From the NCBI GenBank assembly GCA_016715995.1, contig JADJXF010000027.1, positions 1-61,531 on the forward strand: a DNA stretch of 61,531 bases, in the 5' to 3' direction. The translations under genes and the position numbers were made by a program. The DNA is from Flavobacteriales bacterium (GTDB lineage Bacteria > Bacteroidota > Bacteroidia > Flavobacteriales_F > PHOS-HE28). Positions 61,290 through 61,531 of the stretch are shown here, piece after piece; position 1 is the first letter of the stretch; each line of letters opens with the position of its first letter. The notes beneath the pieces were generated by a model, which saw nothing but the letters and a program-made list of their open reading frames with translations, was not told the origin of the DNA and made no database searches.

Positions 61290-61531
61290 TCAACCGTTCG
61301 AGTGCATCGCCACCGCGTTTCCCTCGGTATCCATGAAGAAGGCCATGTAGCCGATGTCGTCGCTGATGTGCGTCTTGGGCATGAGCACCTTGCCCCCGGC
61401 TTTCTCCACGCGACCCAACGATTCAGCGAGGTCCGGATTCGCATTGAGATACACCAGCGTGCCTTCTTTGCTCGGTTTGTGCATGCCGCTCTTCACGATG
61501 GCGCCGCCCACCTTGCCGTTCTGGCCGTCGC
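61290..61531 (-). CDS. VOC family (glyoxalase-like) protein, N-terminus outside window
   Basis: About 80 C-terminal residues are visible with no start in the window. KSGMHKPSKEGTLVYLNA, VEKAGGKVLMPKT and DDIGYMAFFMDTEGN are typical of the last beta-alpha-beta module of VOC proteins; the Glu in DTEGN is a usual metal ligand. Substrate unknown. Same strand and next to the DinB gene, which is a common pairing. Confidence 0.85.
   Translation of the reverse strand, partial: DGQNGKVGGAIVKSGMHKPSKEGTLVYLNANPDLAESLGRVEKAGGKVLMPKTHISDDIGYMAFFMDTEGNAVAMHSNG

Overview
The window looks like chromosomal DNA of a GC-rich member of the Bacteroidota, most likely a Flavobacteriales-type bacterium. The evidence is: C-terminal type IX secretion (T9SS) sorting domains on several secreted proteins; Bacteroidota promoter elements (TAnnTTTG, -33 TTTG) directly before start codons in place of Shine-Dalgarno sites; families typical of the phylum (DUF4293, DUF4199-like, DUF1501/DUF1800 pair, LytTR/LytS pair); and a Rho factor with a long disordered Arg/Gln/Asp-rich insert.

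Left end (1-6.4 kb): an AT-richer, probably acquired segment. It holds an unrecognised operon on the minus strand (a soluble protein, a multi-pass membrane protein and a third gene cut by the window edge) behind a one-polypeptide restriction-modification enzyme of the type ISP/IIG kind. Next (6.6-13.6 kb) come a LuxR-type response regulator, a 21-bp tandem repeat array, a fibronectin-like protein, a GNAT acetyltransferase and two adjacent envelope proteins that both end in SPOR-like modules. Then LOG-family hydrolase and uvrA.

The block 17.5-28.9 kb is a minus-strand surface polysaccharide locus. In transcription order it is carbamoyltransferase, DUF5989, SxtJ-like protein, AsnB-type amidotransferase, GT4 glycosyltransferase, Wza-like export lipoprotein, Wzc-like tyrosine autokinase, RfbC epimerase, WecA/TagO-type initiating transferase and a lytic transglycosylase, mostly with 4-base overlaps or short gaps.

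The rest is mainly core genome: lpd, surE, lpxB, SpoIID-like protein, RlmI-like methyltransferase, comEC, mpl, rho, a LytS/LytTR two-component pair, MltF-like transglycosylase, exonuclease III. Accessory items sit between them: a tandemly duplicated esterase whose first copy is truncated next to two secreted-protein genes, the collapsed remains of a zeta-toxin module with its small partner gene intact, a T9SS-exported deiminase, a J-domain/KTSC fusion, and a stand-alone Pycsar-type membrane effector (PycTM/DUF5706).

Seven genes between 1.9 and 28.9 kb are each broken by one or two apparent one-base indels (eight in all; one of them may instead be a two-base change), whereas I found none in the right half. 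Whether these are sequencing errors, strain mixture or real variation is the main uncertainty for the defence and polysaccharide genes. No rRNA, tRNA or CRISPR array was found.
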